A stretch of 8,318 bases of DNA from a bacterium (GCA_027294925.1 JAPULM010000007.1:1-8318), one strand, 5' to 3'; shown: positions 1-5,518, counted from the stretch's first letter. The notes: generated from the letters alone by a model not told the origin. A program made the numbers and translations.

Positions 1-1
1 C

Positions 2-256
2 GGAAGTGCTGAGGAAAAGGCCGCGGAGCAGGTCCAGGCTGCTGTGCTTGAACTCTTGACGCCGATCTGTGTGGAGATGTTCCATCAGGACTCGGAGAGT
101 GAGGCAAAACTCAAGGATCTCAAAAAAGAGTCTGCTTGGAATCAGGCAGACTATGTCGTGAAGCAGGGGTGGGCGACCATGCCAGGACATGAGAGCCCCG
201 AGAAGCGGATTGCCCAGACGTGCGCAGACCAGATTCTTGCTGCCAATCGCTCATAA
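2..256 (+). CDS. Conserved hypothetical protein, C-terminal 84 residues (5' end outside window)
   Basis: The reading frame is open from the left edge to a TAA at 254-256, so this is the 3' end of a longer gene. A GTG at 44 is only an internal Val codon, because the frame continues upstream of it. The visible part begins with an Ala/Glu-rich helix (AEEKAAEQVQAA), then LTPICVEMF, a charged helical stretch, and the segment GWATMPGHESP with two Cys residues (in PICVEM and QTCADQ). From memory, small bacterial hypothetical proteins with an N-terminal membrane helix followed by a 'PICV...GWATMPG' region look like this, and they are often annotated only as hypothetical. If so, the missing N-terminus would hold a membrane anchor and this part would be periplasmic. 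That is inference. No function is known to me. The gene has no visible partner: what follows is a gene-poor spacer. Confidence 0.75.
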   Translation, partial: GSAEEKAAEQVQAAVLELLTPICVEMFHQDSESEAKLKDLKKESAWNQADYVVKQGWATMPGHESPEKRIAQTCADQILAANRS

Positions 257-424
257 TCCAACGCCGCATGGTCAACGTCGGTCATGGTGTCATCCCGATC
301 GGCATCTGCAAGCCGGATGGTCACGAGGCGGAGCCGGGCGATAAGCTGTTGTTCGCGACGGACCCGCTGTATGAGTTCCTCATGGCTTTCCATGCCCCCG
401 AAAATACACGGTTATCACACGACT

Positions 425-440
425 GTCCAGTAAACTGGAC
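425..440. repeat. Perfect inverted repeat GTCCAGT-AA-ACTGGAC
   Basis: Two 7-base arms separated by 2 bases. As RNA this folds into a 6-bp stem with a four-base loop. The only T-run nearby (453-456) starts 12 bases beyond the stem, too far for a standard intrinsic terminator. It could equally be a protein-binding dyad. The function is unknown. Confidence 0.6.
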
Positions 441-472
441 GCCTTAACCGAGTTTTCTGCGCGATTGCTACT

Positions 473-547
473 CACACCCCGTAAAGGGTTCTGGCTCATA
501 CGGGGCGTGCCGGGTAAGCAAAGCCCCACGTGGGACAAAACCCTTTA
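473..547. repeat. Stem-loop with loop-to-downstream complementarity (possible pseudoknot)
   Basis: Arms 473-482 and 500-509 (CACACCCCGT against ACGGGGCGTG) pair over ten positions with one A/C mismatch. The 17-base loop begins with AAAGGGTT (483-490), which is exactly complementary to AACCCTTT at 539-546. Together these form the topology of an H-type pseudoknot. The perfect palindrome CCCACGTGGG (525-534) lies inside the connecting segment. The pairings are read directly from sequence. Whether the region is transcribed, and from which strand, is not visible. It could be a structured 3' UTR of the slipin (- strand), a small RNA, the end of a decayed mobile element, or a DNA site. Confidence 0.4.
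525..534. repeat. Perfect 10-base palindrome CCCACGTGGG
   Basis: A self-complementary decamer centred on CACGTG, with no loop, which favours a dimeric protein-binding site over an RNA hairpin. No start codon of a credible gene lies close by, so an operator role cannot be assigned. Confidence 0.45.
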
Positions 548-604
548 ACTCATTTTGGACCTGTTATGCAACCCTATGTCCGAGAACTGAATGACCCTGT
601 GGCA

Positions 605-637
605 ACAACCTCGGTTGTCCCACACTGGCAATGCCAG
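605..637. repeat. Two adjacent short dyads downstream of the slipin gene
   Basis: ACAACC-TC-GGTTGT (605-618) and CTGGCA-A-TGCCAG (625-637) are both perfect inverted repeats, separated by six bases. They lie about 30-60 bases past the slipin stop codon on its own strand, where a transcript end would be expected. No T-run follows either one, so at most they could act as 3' end stabilisers or a Rho-dependent pause. Function unknown. Confidence 0.45.
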
Positions 638-666
638 ACAGCCGGGTGCATTGCAACGCCAGTCGG

Positions 667-1494
667 TTACCCCCCTCCGTCCGCCGGGGGAATAGGCGGA
701 GCCCGCGGTGTGTCTCCATCAGCCCCATCTGCACCGTCCAGACGGGCACGGTCCTCGAGTTCGATCAGAGGCCGGAGCAGGTCGATGGGCACCGGGAAAA
801 TGATCGTCGAATTTTGTTTTGTTGCCACGTCAGACAGTGTTTGCAAGAAACGCAGTTGCAGAGACATCGGTTGCTGGCCCATAATTCTGGCGGCTTCGGC
901 CAGCCGGGTGGAGGCTTGATACTCGCCTTCCGCCAAGATGACCTTCGAGCGTCGCTCACGTTCGGCTTCCGCCTGCCGAGCCATCGCCCGTTGCATTTCC
1001 TGCGGTAGGTCAAGGTGTTTGATCTCCACCGAGTCCACTTTGATGCCCCACTGACCCGTTTCCGCATCGAGAATCGATTGCAACCGGTGGTTGATGGTGT
1101 CGCGTTCAGTGAGCAAATCGTCGAGTTGGAACTGCCCTAACACGTTTCGCAATACCGTTTGGGTTTTTTGGTAGGTGGCCGCATAATAATCCTCCACGTT
1201 GACAATCGCCTCCTTGGGACTGAGGATGCGGAAGAAGACGACAGCGTTGACCTTCAAGGTGACGTTGTCCCTGGTAATGATATCTTGCGGGGGGACGTCC
1301 GCCGTGACCACCCGTGTGTTGAGCCGGTACATCTTTTCAATTCCCGGAATCACAAACGTGATGCCCGGGCCTCGCACGGCCTGAAATTTTCCCAGGCGAA
1401 GCACGACGCCACGCTCCCATTCGCGCAGAATCTTGATGAGCATGAACAGAAACAACACGACAACGACGACAACGAAAATTACTCCTGACGACAT
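667..1494 (-). CDS. Slipin / stomatin-like SPFH (band 7) membrane protein
   Basis: 275 residues. The protein opens with a very hydrophobic N-terminal segment (about residues 4-20, a run of Val, Leu and Phe) that should anchor it in the inner membrane. The SPFH/band 7 core follows: the basic WERGVVLRLGKF segment, GPGITFVIP (about 42-50), the DVPPQDIITRDNV strand (about 66-78), and the helix with QTVLRNVLGQF and LTERDTINHRL. Next is the hallmark stomatin stretch LPQEMQRAMARQAEAERER and KVILAEGE, which forms the oligomerising coiled coil, then NSTIIFPVP. The last 32 residues (244-275) are a low-complexity Asp/Gly/Ala then Pro tail. Length is normal for slipins, which form ring oligomers and organise membrane microdomains, often with an NfeD-family partner or protease. 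No NfeD gene is visible here. The ATG is supported by CAGGAG eight bases upstream. Confidence 0.93.
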   Translation of the reverse strand: MSSGVIFVVVVVVLFLFMLIKILREWERGVVLRLGKFQAVRGPGITFVIPGIEKMYRLNTRVVTADVPPQDIITRDNVTLKVNAVVFFRILSPKEAIVNVEDYYAATYQKTQTVLRNVLGQFQLDDLLTERDTINHRLQSILDAETGQWGIKVDSVEIKHLDLPQEMQRAMARQAEAERERRSKVILAEGEYQASTRLAEAARIMGQQPMSLQLRFLQTLSDVATKQNSTIIFPVPIDLLRPLIELEDRARLDGADGADGDTPRAPPIPPADGGG

Positions 1495-1502
1495 AGTTAT
1501 GT

Positions 1503-1508
1503 CTCCTG
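1503..1508 (-). promoter_or_regulatory. Ribosome binding site of the slipin gene
   Basis: On the minus strand CAGGAG lies eight bases before the ATG at 1494. This fixes the start, and no upstream in-frame alternative is needed. Confidence 0.7.
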
Positions 1509-1517
1509 TGGGTCTCT

Positions 1518-1546
1518 ATCCTACGTGTGCTCTTAGCTTACGCCAA
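1518..1546 (-). promoter_or_regulatory. Putative sigma70-type promoter for the slipin gene
   Basis: Read on the minus strand: TTGGCG (-35 at 1541-1546), a 17-base spacer, then TAGGAT (-10 at 1518-1523). Each hexamer matches the consensus at 4 of 6 positions with ideal spacing. Transcription would start near 1511, giving a short leader that just includes the ribosome binding site. This is a weak pattern match, but it is well placed. Confidence 0.35.
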
Positions 1547-1732
1547 GCCCCAGCGCCAGTGCAGAGCAAGAAGATCAAAGGTTACAGTATCAGCTCGACC
1601 GCCTGCGCAGCGTACTGACCTTGTGCCTGACGCTCGTTGACGAACTGCAAGAAGCCACCATCGAAAAGGTGCTTGGTTAAGAGTGACATGGAGCTAGCGA
1701 TGGATGTGCTGTCCGGAAAGTTGGAACTCTGA
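1537..1732 (+). pseudogene. Frameshifted 3' remnant of a small helical protein gene
   Basis: From 1537 the + strand reads through without a stop as an amphipathic helical peptide (QLDRLRSVLTLCLTLVDEL, then QEATIEKVLG) to a TAA at 1678-1680. Skipping a single T at that point (GGT-T-AAG) restores a frame that continues sensibly as KSDMELAMDVLSGKLEL to a TGA at 1730-1732. The joined product looks like one protein C-terminus. No ATG, GTG or TTG precedes the helical part: a TAG at 1534-1536 closes the frame, and the only in-frame TTG (1621) lies in mid-helix. I therefore read it as an N-terminally truncated and frameshifted gene fragment. Its head overlaps the putative slipin promoter. I do not recognise the family with certainty. 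A sequencing error could explain the frameshift but not the missing start. Confidence 0.5.
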
Positions 1733-2051
1733 GTCGCTTTACCCTATTGGGGCGACCTCCCATCTGCTATCCTTCTCTCGGAGCCAGGTAACGCCCCGAG
1801 GTCCCCGGTCAGTATCCTGGAAGGAGTTCCCCATTCACGACACACAGGTATCACTTGCCACGGTGCGGGCCACCTACTTGACGCTCTGGTATCGTGAGGC
1901 CCAGTCCGGCACGGCTCTCCAACTTACCCGCCCCGATGGGCCGGCCATCCGCCTGCCGCTGTCACCATTACCCCTTTGCCGACCAAATCAACCGTCAACT
2001 CAGGGCTCTCCTTCTTCTGTCAGCATGCCATAGGGAACGACTTGGCGTGTC
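1733..2051 (+). other. No intact gene; possible decayed coding stretch
   Basis: 319 bases between the remnant and the end of the SDR gene. In one + frame, roughly 1815-1960, the translation (SWKEFPIHDTQVSLATV, ATYLTLWYREAQSG, LTRPDGPAIRLPL) has protein-like composition and mostly G or C at third positions. Near 1960-1970 protein-like sequence moves to the next frame (PFADQINRQLRALLLL, then HRERLGVSYR). This suggests a second frameshifted remnant, but I recognise no family and see no credible start with a ribosome binding site. It lies just downstream of the SDR on the opposite strand. No terminator hairpin is visible. Confidence 0.3.
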
Positions 2052-2849
2052 TTATCGCCCGCCATTCGCTTCGATCGTTGCACCGGAAACATAGCTGGCG
2101 GCATCCGAGGCCAAGAACAAAACCACCGCCGCAATTTCTTCCGGTCGCCCCGGCCGGCCCAGTGGCACCGGACGCACCATGTTGGCCTGTTGTTCGCTGC
2201 TTAAGGCGTTATAGCGCTGGGCGACACGCGCGTCGGGCTGGGTAAGAACAAAACCCGGCATGACGGCGTTGACGCGAATACCAAATGGTCCCAGATCTTT
2301 CGCCAACTGCGAGGTCAAACCGATAATACCCGCCTTGGCACTTGCATAAGGCAGACGTACGGCTGATGTACCCAGAGGGCCGAAATGCCCCTTGGCGGAC
2401 ATCGAGGCAAAATTAATAATGCTCCCTTGCTGTTGCGCTTTCATCTGCGGCGCCACGGCACGACAGCACAAAAAAGCGCTTTTGAGATTGGCGTCGATGA
2501 TCGTATCCCACCATTCGTCGGTCACGCCTTCAATCTGATCAATGCCTGTATTGCCGCTGCCACCGGCGTTATTGACCAGAATGTCTAGCTTACCAAATGT
2601 CTCTATCCCCCGTTGCACCAGAGTGTCAACCTGCTTGGCATCGCTAACATCGGCCGGCAGGCAGATAAGTTTGCAACCCTGCGCTTGCAGTTCACTGACG
2701 GTTCGACCTAACTTCTCCGCTTGTACATCCGACACCACCAGATGTGCGCCGGCAGCCGCTAACGCCTCGGCGACTGCCCGCCCGATACCTTGTGCCGCCC
2801 CCGTCACCAGGGCCACTTTGTCATCCAGACGAAACCACTCCAGGCTCAT
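2052..2849 (-). CDS. SDR-family NAD(P)-dependent oxidoreductase (classical short-chain dehydrogenase)
   Basis: 265 residues from the chosen ATG, typical of classical SDRs. It has the Rossmann cofactor motif TGAAQGIG (16-23), an Asp at the end of the second strand (VSDV, D41) that usually favours NAD(H) over NADP(H), ADVS (66-69), NNAG (93-96), the helix Asn in DANLKS (N121), Ser in INFAS (S149) and the catalytic YASAK (Y168, K172). It closes with YVSGATIEANGG. The Ser-to-Tyr interval is 19 residues against about 13 in FabG-like enzymes, because of an insertion near GTSAVRLP. It should catalyse reversible alcohol/ketone oxidation-reduction in the cytoplasm; the substrate is unknown. An upstream in-frame ATG at 2888 exists, but the ATG at 2849 has a strong GGAGGG eight bases before it. 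It is the last gene of the probable minus-strand operon, 109 bases after the methyltransferase. Confidence 0.93.
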   Translation of the reverse strand: MSLEWFRLDDKVALVTGAAQGIGRAVAEALAAAGAHLVVSDVQAEKLGRTVSELQAQGCKLICLPADVSDAKQVDTLVQRGIETFGKLDILVNNAGGSGNTGIDQIEGVTDEWWDTIIDANLKSAFLCCRAVAPQMKAQQQGSIINFASMSAKGHFGPLGTSAVRLPYASAKAGIIGLTSQLAKDLGPFGIRVNAVMPGFVLTQPDARVAQRYNALSSEQQANMVRPVPLGRPGRPEEIAAVVLFLASDAASYVSGATIEANGGR

Positions 2850-2857
2850 CACTTCAA

Positions 2858-2863
2858 CCCTCC
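2858..2863 (-). promoter_or_regulatory. Ribosome binding site deciding the SDR start
   Basis: GGAGGG on the minus strand, eight bases before the ATG at 2849. It argues against the longer reading from 2888. Confidence 0.75.
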
Positions 2864-2958
2864 ATTGGCAAACGATCCTGTCGATCATCAGGAAAGTATT
2901 AGCATGTCATGTCCAGGTACTTGGAAGCTCAGGGGCAAGCGGCCCTGTTTACCGACGC

Positions 2959-3792
2959 CTACTTGTCTCCGGGCAGCCCAAGAATAGCAGCCCAATCGTC
3001 GAGCCGGGGCGTTGCGACAACCCGTAGGGCTGAAAATGCGGCAGCTACCAATGATACTTGTGCCGGTGAGATGCCGCTGAGACCTACCCAGCCGCCGGGG
3101 GCAAGTCGACGTTCAATATCAGGCGCCAGGTCAATCAGGACGTCGCGGCCAATGTTGGCGACAATCACATCAAAGGTCCCGCTGAGCGTCTGTAGAGGAA
3201 CTGACGAGGCCATAACTTGCGGTTTCACGCCATTACGCACCGCGTTCGCGTGGGTTGCGGTCAGCGCCGCGTCTTCAATATCGATGCCCACTGCCGCAGT
3301 GGCGCCTAAAACAACCGCTGCAATAGCCAGCACGCCACTGCCACAGCCGACATCGAGCACTCGCTCACCACCCTGCAAACGTGCGGCCAACGCCTCTAAC
3401 AAAAGCCGAGAGCTGGGATGCGCGCCGGCGCCAAAGGCGCCACCCGGATCAATCTCGACCACCGGCGTCGCGTTGCGGTCAACGTCGGCCCATGGCAGGG
3501 CGACCATGAGACGCCCGTCGCCAATGTCGATTGGTCGTGTACGGTTGCGCCAGGCCATCAGTTGCGGATCGTCATCGGTAGGACGTGCGGTTGCCGCCCA
3601 TCCCTGTCGGCGCAGTTCAATCACCACGCGATGCACGCTCATTGCGTCAGGAAAGTGCCCGCAGACCAGCACATAATCAGGCCTGGTTTGGCGAGTCTTA
3701 ACGCACTGCGCTCCTCGTCGTCCCAATTCGGCTTGTATGGCTGCAACGGCTGCGCCGGTTACGGAAACGACCGCTAACGCACCAGTTGTCAT
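2959..3792 (-). CDS. prmA: PrmA-like 50S ribosomal protein L11 methyltransferase family protein
   Basis: 277 residues from the ATG at 3792. A GTG at 3795 directly before it is an equally readable start, and AAGGA lies nine or six bases upstream respectively. Layout matches PrmA: a small N-terminal alpha/beta domain (about 1-70), a linker with AWRNRTRPIDIGDG and PW (80-101), then a class I SAM-dependent methyltransferase with IDPGGAFGAGAHPSS (114-128), DVGCGSG (147-153), acidic GIDIE (D171), DVIVANI (208-214) and LSGI (238-241). PrmA trimethylates ribosomal protein L11 in the cytoplasm. The canonical loop FGTGTH is FGAGAH here and HPTT is HPSS, so both loop Thr residues are lost. Together with its place between two oxidoreductases, this leaves open that it is a PrmA-like enzyme with another substrate. 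The family assignment is firm; the exact L11 role is less so. Confidence 0.82.
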   Translation of the reverse strand: MTTGALAVVSVTGAAVAAIQAELGRRGAQCVKTRQTRPDYVLVCGHFPDAMSVHRVVIELRRQGWAATARPTDDDPQLMAWRNRTRPIDIGDGRLMVALPWADVDRNATPVVEIDPGGAFGAGAHPSSRLLLEALAARLQGGERVLDVGCGSGVLAIAAVVLGATAAVGIDIEDAALTATHANAVRNGVKPQVMASSVPLQTLSGTFDVIVANIGRDVLIDLAPDIERRLAPGGWVGLSGISPAQVSLVAAAFSALRVVATPRLDDWAAILGLPGDK

Positions 3793-3845
3793 CACATGTT
3801 ATCCTTCAAATTGCGCGCTGCTACCTTTTGGTACAGGAAAATCGC

Positions 3846-5015
3846 CTAAAGTCTTCCATCGTCAATGGACAACCCTAGTCGGTAGCGGCCAATCATTTCA
3901 TAATGGGTGCGGCGAGCCTGAATATGCTGGCTGATGACGTGAATATCCTGAAAGGCCCGTTGGATGGGATGCCCATCATAAATCGCGGTAGCGCCAGCGG
4001 CGTTGTAGACAGCATCGACCACTTCGATTGCCAGTCGGATGGTGTGGGTGGCTGCAATACGCATCGCGGCGCGCTGATCCAGACTAATCGTACCGGTGCT
4101 GCTCATCTCGGACCAGGCGTTACGCACTGTTTCGGTTAGCAGGGCTCGGCCGGAGCGCAGTTGGGCGTCGGCAAGACCAATATCTGCCTGCACGATTGGC
4201 TGATCCCGTAGCAAACCACGCACGGCGCGCGGCGCCTTGGCGCCGGCTAGCTCAATAAACGCGCTCAGCGCTGCATGCGCCACACCGAGGGCGACAGCGG
4301 CATCACCGGAGGCGAACAAGAGGGTGCGGGGAAACTGATAGAGGGTGCCGGTTTCCAGCAACGGCGCCGTTGCAGAGAGCACGGTGCGTTCCTTGGGTAC
4401 GTAGACGTCACGTACGGCAAAGTGGTGGGTGCCGGTACCGCGCAAGCCTCGTACCTGCCAGGTGTCAAGCAGTTCAGCGTCGGCGACCGGCACGAACAGA
4501 TAGCGCGTTTCCGGTTGGCCTTCGGGTAGCAATCTAGGCTGTCCATTCTCAGTGATCTGAGCGTGCGCAGCGACCCAGGCGGCATGCTTGCAGCCGGTGC
4601 TGAAGCCTTGTTCACCGGTGACGCGATATCCCCCCTCTACCACGACGGCTTGCGCCGACGGGCTCGGGGTGTTAGAGACCACGCCGCGCGGCGTGTCGAT
4701 CCACAGCAAGCGCGCCAGATCATGTGGCATGCGCGATGCGTAGGTGGCAAAAATAGAGCCCTGGTTGACGACCCAAGCGGTACTGCCGTCTGCCTTGGCG
4801 ATTTCCTCGATGACCTGAATATAGGTAGGCAAATCGATCTCGGGGCAACCTAGGGAGCGTGGCAACGCCAGATGGAACAAGCCGGCGTCTGCCAACGCTT
4901 CAAAGAGGGCTCGCGGTAGTTCTCGGGTGGCTTCAATGTCGTCGGCGCAGGCCCGGATCTGGGGTGCGATTTGGCGTGCGGCATCAAGTGGCGATAGAAC
5001 TTCGGTTTCGGACAT
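3846..5015 (-). CDS. Acyl-CoA dehydrogenase-fold flavoprotein, group D flavin monooxygenase-like
   Basis: 389 residues. N-terminal helical domain (about 1-115) with LPRALFEALADAGLFHLALP and EEIAKADGSTAWV; middle beta domain (about 115-225) with GYRVTGEQGFSTGCKHAAW and the flavin-proximal RGTGTHHFAVRDVYVP; C-terminal four-helix domain ending in QRAFQDIHVISQHIQARRTHYEMIGRYRLG. The His-rich end (H359, H364, H371) and the lack of an obvious acyl-CoA dehydrogenase Glu base resemble the acyl-CoA_dh_2 group: HsaA-, HpaB- and DszC-type two-component monooxygenases. Those take reduced flavin from a separate reductase and hydroxylate aromatics or oxidise S or N. No flavin reductase gene is visible here. 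It is first in the minus-strand cluster, with only 53 bases to the methyltransferase ATG, so co-transcription is likely. The start ATG has a modest AAAGG about ten bases upstream. The true substrate, and dehydrogenase versus monooxygenase activity, cannot be settled from sequence. Confidence 0.87.
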   Translation of the reverse strand: MSETEVLSPLDAARQIAPQIRACADDIEATRELPRALFEALADAGLFHLALPRSLGCPEIDLPTYIQVIEEIAKADGSTAWVVNQGSIFATYASRMPHDLARLLWIDTPRGVVSNTPSPSAQAVVVEGGYRVTGEQGFSTGCKHAAWVAAHAQITENGQPRLLPEGQPETRYLFVPVADAELLDTWQVRGLRGTGTHHFAVRDVYVPKERTVLSATAPLLETGTLYQFPRTLLFASGDAAVALGVAHAALSAFIELAGAKAPRAVRGLLRDQPIVQADIGLADAQLRSGRALLTETVRNAWSEMSSTGTISLDQRAAMRIAATHTIRLAIEVVDAVYNAAGATAIYDGHPIQRAFQDIHVISQHIQARRTHYEMIGRYRLGLSIDDGRL

Positions 5016-5048
5016 AAAGCTCAGCCTTTCGATAGAATTGGCTAGGTC

Positions 5049-5058
5049 ATAACGTTAT
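5049..5058. repeat. Perfect palindrome ATAACGTTAT in the leader of the flavoprotein gene
   Basis: A 10-base self-complementary site, 34 bases upstream of the flavoprotein ATG and between it and the putative extended -10 element. The position would suit an operator for a repressor, but no regulator gene is adjacent. It may be chance. Confidence 0.3.
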
Positions 5059-5111
5059 CGCGCCCGGCGCTTCTGAGCAGTCACAACAAATAATCAGCTA
5101 TCACTTGGGTT

Positions 5112-5120
5112 ATCATACCA
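5112..5120 (-). promoter_or_regulatory. Putative extended -10 promoter of the minus-strand operon
   Basis: Minus-strand TGGTATGAT is an extended -10 element (TGn followed by TATGAT, 5 of 6 to consensus). No good -35 hexamer lies at the usual distance, which extended -10 promoters can tolerate. It would give a leader of roughly 90 bases before the flavoprotein ATG at 5015, containing the 5049-5058 palindrome. Confidence 0.35.
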
Positions 5121-5143
5121 GAAGTCGTGCTCAAGATCTTTAA

Positions 5144-5395
5144 CCTTGTGTAACTGTAACCGCCGTCTGGTTTCTGCCTCCGGGCACCGGGTTTGGCTTC
5201 CTGACCGGTATCTCCGTTGCCCTAGTGACTTGGCCCCCACTATGGTTCTTCGCCCTCACGTTCACCACGGCGCATGTGGTGGCGGTCATCTTTCGCAGCC
5301 ATCTGAATCGTCAGATATTCAATTGTTATCCCTACCACTTGGTGGCCGTCCCTATTACCTTGATCGTGCTGTTCAGCGCATCACAAACCGTCTGA
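5144..5395 (+). pseudogene. Start-less remnant of a membrane protein gene
   Basis: A + frame open from just after a TAA at 5141-5143 to a TGA at 5393-5395 translates as a convincing polytopic membrane fragment: FGFLTGISVALVTWPPLWFF, FTTAHVVAVIF, a polar RSHLNRQIFN, then YPYHLVAVPITLIVLF. That is about two to three hydrophobic segments in 83 residues. No ATG, GTG or TTG lies in frame before the first hydrophobic segment (the first GTG comes in mid-segment), and no ribosome binding site is seen. It is best read as the C-terminal remnant of a lost gene. An overlapping frame with an ATG-like start further right gives a much less protein-like product. The family is not recognised. It sits in the divergent region and ends about 95 bases before the putative lptD promoter. 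Confidence 0.5.
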
Positions 5396-5489
5396 CTGGT
5401 CGGTACGCCGCCAACAGGTGACGTAAGCAGAGGCGAAGAGGATTTCTTCTTTCACATCTTCGATGAAGCATCAATCTTAAAACCCGCCA

Positions 5490-5518
5490 TTGACTCTATC
5501 GTACAGCTAAGATTAAAT
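5490..5518 (+). promoter_or_regulatory. Putative sigma70-type promoter of lptD
   Basis: TTGACT (5490-5495, 5 of 6 to consensus), a 17-base spacer, then TTAAAT (5513-5518, 4 of 6). This is the best promoter pattern in the divergent region. It would place the start of transcription near 5525, leaving a leader of about 88 bases before the lptD ATG. No regulator site (for example a sigmaE motif) could be recognised. Confidence 0.4.

Larger units (their letters stand above)
257..666. other. Gene-poor spacer rich in inverted repeats
   Basis: This 410-base stretch lies between the convergent ends of the + strand hypothetical gene and the - strand slipin. Two short antisense reading frames cover its left part: + from an ATG at 268 to a stop ending at 447, and - from an ATG at 393 running into the upstream gene. 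Neither has a convincing ribosome binding site and neither is recognisable, so neither is called. The right part (425-637) is packed with short dyads listed separately. None is followed by a clear T-run, so no standard intrinsic terminator can be called for either flanking gene. Confidence 0.6.

Noticed and set aside
151..393. 80-residue - strand reading frame
   Set aside because: No ribosome binding site, and nearly half of it is antisense to a better supported gene. Listed only as a low-interest observation.
425..440. Intrinsic terminator for the left-edge gene
   Set aside because: A good stem, but the next T-run (453-456) is 12 bases away, so only an inverted repeat is claimed.
530..1008. 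Two + strand reading frames of about 125 residues over the slipin gene
   Set aside because: Antisense shadows of a clearly recognisable slipin, with Ser/Arg/Pro-rich composition typical of shadow frames.
2850..2888. N-terminal extension of the SDR by 13 residues
   Set aside because: The internal ATG has a strong GGAGGG at the right distance and starts directly before the Rossmann fold, as usual for the family.
2542..3676. Long + strand frames (161 and 255 residues) over the SDR and methyltransferase
   Set aside because: They run antisense to two genes with intact catalytic motifs and have Ser/Thr/Arg/Ala-rich low-information translations.
5146..5421. 91-residue + frame with many His, Arg and Cys upstream of lptD
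   Set aside because: It overlaps the membrane-protein-like frame 5144-5395 in another phase, has no ribosome binding site and its composition is not protein-like.
5435..5452. Possible terminator hairpin GAAGA-GGATT-TCTTC followed by TTT
   Set aside because: Only a five-pair AT-rich stem with a very short T-run, too weak to call.
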